Assembly (NCBI GenBank): GCA_003854995.1
Contig: RQOI01000612.1
Span: 1-21,464 of the forward strand
Length of the DNA: 21,464 nucleotides
Direction: 5' to 3'
Origin: Candidatus Zhuqueibacterota bacterium
Lineage (GTDB): Bacteria > Zhuqueibacterota > Zhuqueibacteria > Residuimicrobiales > Krinioviventaceae
Shown piece by piece: positions 17,092-21,464 of this stretch. A program made the translations under genes and the position numbers. Numbering within the stretch: position 1 is the stretch's first letter; each line of letters begins with the position of its first letter. Below the pieces are notes generated by a model. That model saw only the letters and a list, made by a program, of their open reading frames with translations. It was not told the DNA's origin and searched no databases.

Positions 17092-17634
17092 ATGAAAATC
17101 ATGGTCAATGCGCGGACGATCGAGCTGGTCCAGGGCGACATCACCGACATGGATACCGAGGCGATCGTCAACGCCGCAAATGAACATCTAGCGCACGGCG
17201 GCGGCGTCGCGGCCGCTATTGCGCGCAGAGGGGGAGAGGCAATCTGGGCCGAGAGCCGGGAGTGGATCCAGAACCATGGTCGCGTCACTACGGGCAGCGC
17301 TGCCATTACCTCGGGCGGCCATCTGAAAGCCAGGTTTGTCATCCATGCTGTCGGGCCTGTCATGGGAAGCGGTGATGAAGAGGCCAAACTGCAGTCAGCG
17401 ACAATGAGCGCTCTCGCCTTGGCTGAACAGCACGGTCTGAAGAGCATTGCTTTTCCGGCGATCAGCACGGGCATATTCGGCTTTCCGGTCGAGCGCTGCG
17501 CCAGGATCATGCTCGACGCTGTTCGTCGACATCTGTGCAACGATGTCCTGCTGCAAAGGGTGGTCTTTTGCCTGTTCGATAGAGCGACCTATACATCCTT
17601 TGAACGACAGTTGACTGTCGCGCAAAAGGGATAA
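17092..17634 (+). CDS. macrodomain protein, probable ADP-ribose hydrolase/binder
   Basis: The protein is a single macrodomain of 180 residues. It shows LVQGDITDMDTEAIVNAAN (GDI 15-17, NAAN 27-30), the loop HGGGVAAAIARRGG (35-48), GSAAITSGG, FVIHAVGP and FPAISTGIFGFP (STGIFG 125-130). These build the ADP-ribose pocket of the MacroD/O-acetyl-ADP-ribose deacetylase branch, whose members remove ADP-ribose from acidic residues or hydrolyse O-acetyl-ADP-ribose. It is cytoplasmic, with no signal peptide. Only one base separates it from dnaE, with a strong internal Shine-Dalgarno, so it is very likely cotranscribed with the polymerase. No ADP-ribosyltransferase gene is nearby, so the biological substrate is open. 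Confidence 0.92.
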   Translation: MKIMVNARTIELVQGDITDMDTEAIVNAANEHLAHGGGVAAAIARRGGEAIWAESREWIQNHGRVTTGSAAITSGGHLKARFVIHAVGPVMGSGDEEAKLQSATMSALALAEQHGLKSIAFPAISTGIFGFPVERCARIMLDAVRRHLCNDVLLQRVVFCLFDRATYTSFERQLTVAQKG

Positions 17635-17687
17635 ATGGGTTGTAAAAGTGTTTTATTATTTTTATTTTGTTTTGCACGCAACACAGA

Positions 17688-17693
17688 GAGGGA
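17688..17693 (+). promoter_or_regulatory. ribosome binding site fixing the start at 17701
   Basis: GAGGGA lies seven bases before ATG 17701. An in-frame ATG at 17635, directly after the macrodomain stop, would add 22 residues ahead of a good lipoprotein signal and is rejected. Confidence 0.7.
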
Positions 17694-17700
17694 TGAAATC

Positions 17701-18669
17701 ATGAAGAATACTATTATCACTGTCGTCGTAACGATGCTCGTCTTTTTGAGCGCCTGCACCTCCACATCCGGAGACCGGGTGACGTTTGTGCGTGGTGAGG
17801 ATAAAATTGACATTTTAATCGATGGCAAGGTGTTCACCTCCTATGTGACGGCGTCTCAATATCTTGGCAAGAGCGTGACGAAACCGATTCTCTTTCCCGT
17901 CTTGACACCCGCGGGTTTGAACGTGACGCGCAGCTTTCCCTTTGCCGAGGTGGCGGGCGAGAGCCACGATCATCCGCATCATACCGGCATCTTTTTCACT
18001 TACGATGAAGTAAGCGGTAACGGATTCTGGAACAATACAACTTTTCCGCCGCAGATCAAGCATATGCAGGTGAAAAACATGCAAGGGGGTGCGTCGGGTG
18101 AGCTGACGACCGAATCCGAATGGATCGGCAAAGAGAATGTTGCCCTCTTGCGGGAGGAGCGCACCATGCTCTTCATTCCGGGCGAGGCGGAGACAGCGAT
18201 TGATTTCACCATCACCCTAACCGCTCTGCAAGACAAAGTGGAATTCGGCGACACCAAGGAGGGCATGTTCGCCATTCGCGTGGCGCATCCACTGCAGGAA
18301 CAGGATTTCACCGGTGAGTATCAGAGTTCAAACGGCGATAAAGGCGAAAAGGGCGTCTGGGGCAAACGGGCCGAATGGGTCAAGCTGGAAGGACAGATCG
18401 AAGGCGTTGATGTCGGCATTGCAATTTTGAACCATCCCACCAGCACCAATTATCCCACGTTCTGGCACGCCCGCGGTTATGGCCTGTTCTCCGCCAATCC
18501 GCTGGGACAGTTCGCCTTTGAAAACGCTCGCAAGGTCGAGAATCCGCAGCGTTTCGGCTTGACGCTGGCAAAAGGGCAAAGCGCTCTGTTCAAATTTCGC
18601 ATGATCATATACGATGGCCTGCGAAGCACAGAACAGATGCAGGCGCGCTTTGCCACCTATGCGGAATGA
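17701..18669 (+). CDS. DUF6807 / PmoA-family lipoprotein
   Basis: The 322-residue protein starts with a lipoprotein signal peptide (KNTIITVVVTMLVFLSAC) with lipobox LSAC and lipidated C19, so it should be anchored in an envelope membrane. The mature part matches the family listed as DUF6807 or, misleadingly, methane oxygenase PmoA: DGKVFTSYVTASQYLGKSV, KPILFPVLTPAGLNVTRSFP, then HDHPHHTGIFF (89-99), NGFWNN, and GYGLFSANPLGQ near the end. The histidine cluster HDHPHH is the most conserved-looking patch and may bind metal or sugar. The family is frequent near carbohydrate-degradation genes in related phyla, but no glycoside hydrolase precedes it here. It has nothing to do with particulate methane monooxygenase. 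The biochemical function is unproven. Confidence 0.82.
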   Translation: MKNTIITVVVTMLVFLSACTSTSGDRVTFVRGEDKIDILIDGKVFTSYVTASQYLGKSVTKPILFPVLTPAGLNVTRSFPFAEVAGESHDHPHHTGIFFTYDEVSGNGFWNNTTFPPQIKHMQVKNMQGGASGELTTESEWIGKENVALLREERTMLFIPGEAETAIDFTITLTALQDKVEFGDTKEGMFAIRVAHPLQEQDFTGEYQSSNGDKGEKGVWGKRAEWVKLEGQIEGVDVGIAILNHPTSTNYPTFWHARGYGLFSANPLGQFAFENARKVENPQRFGLTLAKGQSALFKFRMIIYDGLRSTEQMQARFATYAE

Positions 18670-18765
18670 AAACGCATCGCAAAAAGAACGGAACTCGAGC
18701 ATGCATCATTGACGTTTAAGATGACCGAGACATTTTCAACGAAATTTCAACAGTGGAGATGAATT

Positions 18766-18769
18766 GGAG
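18766..18769 (+). promoter_or_regulatory. ribosome binding site fixing the start at 18776
   Basis: GGAG lies six bases before ATG 18776. A TTG four codons upstream overlaps this site and is rejected. Confidence 0.6.
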
Positions 18770-18775
18770 TTCATC

Positions 18776-19411
18776 ATGAATAAGCAAGTTTTAATACTTA
18801 TGGTCCTTATGATGATGGCGAGCGCCATCAGCCGGGAGTGGAGTTGGCAGGTGGGGCCGAATTTGTCGTTTTCCTACCCTTTTGAAAAGTACGCCAACGC
18901 CAACACACTGGGAGAGGGCCTGGGCGCAAAGATAATCTATAACTGGGGTGGCCATGAATGGCTCAGTCCGCGACTCGATTTCATCTATCTGTCTTATGGC
19001 GAAAAACGGTCCAACGCTGCTGCACAAGGCGGCTATGGCCTCATCGTTGAAACGCGCAATGAGTCATTTCAATTGACGACCGGCTTGCACGTTGCCAAGC
19101 CGGATGGCATTTTTCGATACTATTTGTCCCCTCTCGCCGGCATCTTTAATTATCGGGCTGTCACCACATTGCCTGAGCTTTATTATTACTACGGTTACCC
19201 AGCGATGGACACTCACGATAGCCAATGGAAATGGGGGGCGCGCATTCAGGGCGGTTTTCTCTTTGATATCGGACTGGGACCACTCATCGATGTGGGATTC
19301 ACCTATCAGCGGATATTCAATGTTGAGACACCGCTCAAGGACGATGTCGTCTTGCGGGGAGATGCAGAAGATTTCATGCTGACAGTGGGCGTCATGATTT
19401 TTGCGAAATGA
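18776..19411 (+). CDS. outer-membrane beta-barrel protein of unknown function
   Basis: This 211-residue protein has a Sec signal peptide (NKQVLILMVLMMMASA, probable cleavage after A17). The mature chain alternates polar and hydrophobic/aromatic residues in strand-sized runs: WSWQVGPNLSFSYPF, LSPRLDFIYLSYG, SFQLTTGLHVAKP, FRYYLSPLAGIFNY, GARIQGGFLFDIGLGPLIDVGFTYQRIF, FMLTVGVMIFAK. The last strand ends in a hydrophobic residue plus Ala-Lys, close to the usual barrel C-terminus. This matches small 8-10 strand barrels of the OmpW/OmpX-like kind, but no specific family is recognised. It stands 106 bases after the DUF6807 gene and 17 bases before glgB. Confidence 0.65.
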   Translation: MNKQVLILMVLMMMASAISREWSWQVGPNLSFSYPFEKYANANTLGEGLGAKIIYNWGGHEWLSPRLDFIYLSYGEKRSNAAAQGGYGLIVETRNESFQLTTGLHVAKPDGIFRYYLSPLAGIFNYRAVTTLPELYYYYGYPAMDTHDSQWKWGARIQGGFLFDIGLGPLIDVGFTYQRIFNVETPLKDDVVLRGDAEDFMLTVGVMIFAK

Positions 19412-19417
19412 GAGGTC

Positions 19418-19423
19418 GAGGAG
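19418..19423 (+). promoter_or_regulatory. ribosome binding site for glgB
   Basis: GAGGAG lies five bases before ATG 19429 and fixes that start. Confidence 0.65.
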
Positions 19424-19428
19424 AGGAG

Positions 19429-21464
19429 ATGAACAATCTGTTGAATCCCACGGTGACAGAAAGCGATGTTGAACAGATTGCCCAAAATCTGCATTACGAT
19501 CCCTTCCAAATATTGGGCCCGCATCACATTCAAATAGGCGGTGAACAAAAATGGGTTGTGCGCGCCTGGCTTCCGGATGCCGCCCACGTCTCCATTCGAG
19601 TGCCGAATGATAAGGACGAAATCAAGATGCATCCGGCATTCAACGAGCACTTTTTTGAAGCGGTGATGGAGTGGACCGAGCTGCCCAATTATCAGTTCCA
19701 TATCATCGCCCACAATGGCCACGAACGTTTTGTGCATGATCCCTATTTCTTCCTGCCGCAAATCACCGATCAAGATTTATATCTCTTTGGCATGGGCGAT
19801 CATCACAAAATCTATGAAAAACTCGGCGCCCATCTGATGAGCGTGGACGGAGTGGCAGGGGTGCATTTTGCCGTCTGGGCGCCGAATGCGCGAAATGTCA
19901 GCATCATCGGTGATTTCAATCAATGGCACGGCGGCAAGCACCAAATGCGCGTGCTGGGATCGTCCGGCATCTGGGAGCTATTTGTCCCGCACATCGGTGA
20001 AGGCGAAAAATATAAATTCGAAATCAAGGATCGCGCCGGCAATATGAAGATAAAGTCCGATCCCTATGGTTTTTTTCATGAGGTGCGGCCGCACACGGCA
20101 TCCATCGTCTATGATATCAACAAGTACAAGTGGAACGATGGCGAATGGATGGAGAATCGTCGTCATACCGATGCGCTCGGCATGCCAATCTCCGTCTATG
20201 AGGTCCATCTCGGTTCCTGGCGACGCGATCCGGAGAATCCGGATCGATTTTTGAGCTACAGGGAGTTGGCCGACCAACTCGTCGATTATGTGCAGGAGAT
20301 GGGCTACACTCACATCGAGCTGCTGCCAGTGGCCGAGCATCCCCTGGACGGCTCGTGGGGATATCAAGTGACCGGATACTATGCGCCAACTTCGCGCTAC
20401 GGTGCGCCGGCCGATTTTCAATATTTTGTCGATCACTGTCATCAGAACGGCATCGGCGTCATCGTGGACTGGGTTCCGGCGCACTTTCCCAAAGATGATT
20501 TCAGCCTCGCCCGCTTCGACGGCACTGCGCTGTACGAGCACGCTGATCCGCGTCTCGGCGAGCACATGGACTGGGGCACGCTCATTTTCAACTATGGACG
20601 AAACGAGGTGCGCAATTTCCTCATCGCCAATGCGCTTTTCTGGTTTGACAAATATCATATCGACGGCATACGAGTGGACGCCGTGGCATCGATGCTCTAC
20701 CTCGACTATTCGCGCAGCGAAGGCCAGTGGCTGCCGAATGAGTTTGGCGGCCGCGAGAACCTCGCTGCGATTGCTTTCATCAAACGATTCAACGAATTGG
20801 CATTTGGCTACTATCCAGGTATTCTCTCCATCGCCGAAGAATCCACTGCCTGGCCGGGTGTCTCCAAACCGACCTACCTCGGCGGCCTTGGCTTCAATCT
20901 CAAATGGAATATGGGCTGGATGCACGATTTTCTCACCTATTTTGGCAAAGATCCGATTCACCGCCGCTACCATCACAACATGATCACCTTTGCGTTGTTA
21001 TACGCCTTTAATGAAAATTTCATGCTGGTGCTGAGTCACGACGAAGTGGTGCACGGAAAACGGGCGCTACTGGACAAGATGCCGGGAGATTTTTGGCAAA
21101 AATTTGCCAATTTGCGAACGCTATTCGGTTTCATGTACGGCCATCCCGGCAAAAAACTGCTCTTTCAGGGCTCGGAATTTGGCCAGTGGCAGGAATGGAA
21201 AGAGAGTCAGAGCCTGGATTGGCATCTGCTGCAGTTTGAACCGCACCAGAAATTACAGCGCCTGGTCAAAGATCTGAATCGGCTGTGCCGGGAAGAACCC
21301 GCCCTGCATCAGATCGATTTCGAGCCATCCGGATTCGAGTGGATCGATTTCATGGACGCGGACAACAGCATCATCTTGTTCATGCGCAAGACGCTCGATC
21401 CCAAGGATACGCTGGTCTTTGTCTGCAATTTCACTCCCGTCTATCGCGACTCTTATCGAATCGG
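19429..21464 (+). CDS. glgB: 1,4-alpha-glucan branching enzyme GlgB, 3' end missing
   Basis: The frame is open from ATG 19429 to the window edge: 678 codons, against roughly 730 for full-length bacterial GlgB, so perhaps 50 residues are missing. GlgB cuts alpha-1,4 chains and rejoins them as alpha-1,6 branches in glycogen. The order is an N-terminal GlgB domain (about 1-110, DPFQILGPH), a CBM48 domain (about 125-215, GVHFAVWAPNARNVSIIGDF), then the GH13 barrel. The barrel has DWVPAHF, GIRVDAVASM with nucleophile D417, SIAEESTAWPGVS with acid/base E470, and LSHDEVVHGK. The 53-residue spacing between D417 and E470 equals that in E. coli GlgB. The C-terminal beta domain starts near the edge. Other glg genes may lie to the right. 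Confidence 0.97.
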   Translation, partial: MNNLLNPTVTESDVEQIAQNLHYDPFQILGPHHIQIGGEQKWVVRAWLPDAAHVSIRVPNDKDEIKMHPAFNEHFFEAVMEWTELPNYQFHIIAHNGHERFVHDPYFFLPQITDQDLYLFGMGDHHKIYEKLGAHLMSVDGVAGVHFAVWAPNARNVSIIGDFNQWHGGKHQMRVLGSSGIWELFVPHIGEGEKYKFEIKDRAGNMKIKSDPYGFFHEVRPHTASIVYDINKYKWNDGEWMENRRHTDALGMPISVYEVHLGSWRRDPENPDRFLSYRELADQLVDYVQEMGYTHIELLPVAEHPLDGSWGYQVTGYYAPTSRYGAPADFQYFVDHCHQNGIGVIVDWVPAHFPKDDFSLARFDGTALYEHADPRLGEHMDWGTLIFNYGRNEVRNFLIANALFWFDKYHIDGIRVDAVASMLYLDYSRSEGQWLPNEFGGRENLAAIAFIKRFNELAFGYYPGILSIAEESTAWPGVSKPTYLGGLGFNLKWNMGWMHDFLTYFGKDPIHRRYHHNMITFALLYAFNENFMLVLSHDEVVHGKRALLDKMPGDFWQKFANLRTLFGFMYGHPGKKLLFQGSEFGQWQEWKESQSLDWHLLQFEPHQKLQRLVKDLNRLCREEPALHQIDFEPSGFEWIDFMDADNSIILFMRKTLDPKDTLVFVCNFTPVYRDSYRI

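Noticed and set aside
17635..17700. ATG directly after the macrodomain stop as start of the DUF6807 gene
   Set aside because: It would place 22 extra residues before a normal lipoprotein signal; ATG 17701 has the better ribosome binding site.
19978..20976. Open frame of 332 codons on the - strand, and a 200-codon + frame at 20381-20983
   Set aside because: Both are shadows of glgB, whose catalytic motifs read in the frame starting at 19429.

Overview
The window most likely comes from an uncultured Gram-negative bacterium of the FCB group. The candidate division KSB1/Calditrichota area is the best guess. This rests on a secreted double beta-propeller protein with a C-terminal YPNPF-type domain, a 6-bladed-propeller/thioredoxin gene pair, an outer-membrane barrel protein, a lipoprotein with a clear lipobox, and a DnaE with a complete PHP metal site. 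It is not proven: no rRNA is present. All thirteen genes lie on the + strand, mostly in tight operon-like runs. The window cuts a gene at each end (a propeller protein on the left, glgB on the right). I see no tRNA, rRNA, transposase, CRISPR array or phage gene.

Bases 1-4477 hold three consecutive genes: a 6-bladed beta-propeller protein (5' end missing), a tandem thioredoxin-fold protein whose first domain has lost its cysteines, and an 879-residue protein that appears to combine two glycosyltransferase-like halves. This is the least explained part of the window and the best candidate for an undescribed surface-glycan or peptide-modification system. A roughly 500-base AT-rich gap follows (4478-4978). 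It holds an eroded palindromic intergenic repeat and a strong hairpin just before the next operon.

Bases 4979-10693 are a compact riboflavin operon, ribD-ribE-ribBA-ribH, which encodes the enzymes from GTP and ribulose-5-phosphate to riboflavin apart from the dephosphorylation step. Its last gene overlaps by four bases the start of a 729-residue exported protein. That protein has about fourteen propeller blades plus a C-terminal sorting-type domain, an architecture like PorZ of the type IX secretion system. recN (DNA repair) and a CpoB/YbgF-like coiled-coil/TPR envelope protein follow, closed by a textbook rho-independent terminator at 13516-13548.

Bases 13662-17634 carry dnaE, the replicative polymerase alpha subunit, with intact polymerase aspartates, all nine PHP metal ligands and a clamp-binding motif. 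One base after its stop begins a macrodomain (ADP-ribose-binding/hydrolase) gene whose Shine-Dalgarno lies inside dnaE. Next come a DUF6807/PmoA-family lipoprotein, a small outer-membrane beta-barrel protein, and glgB (glycogen branching enzyme), which runs off the right edge after about 678 codons.
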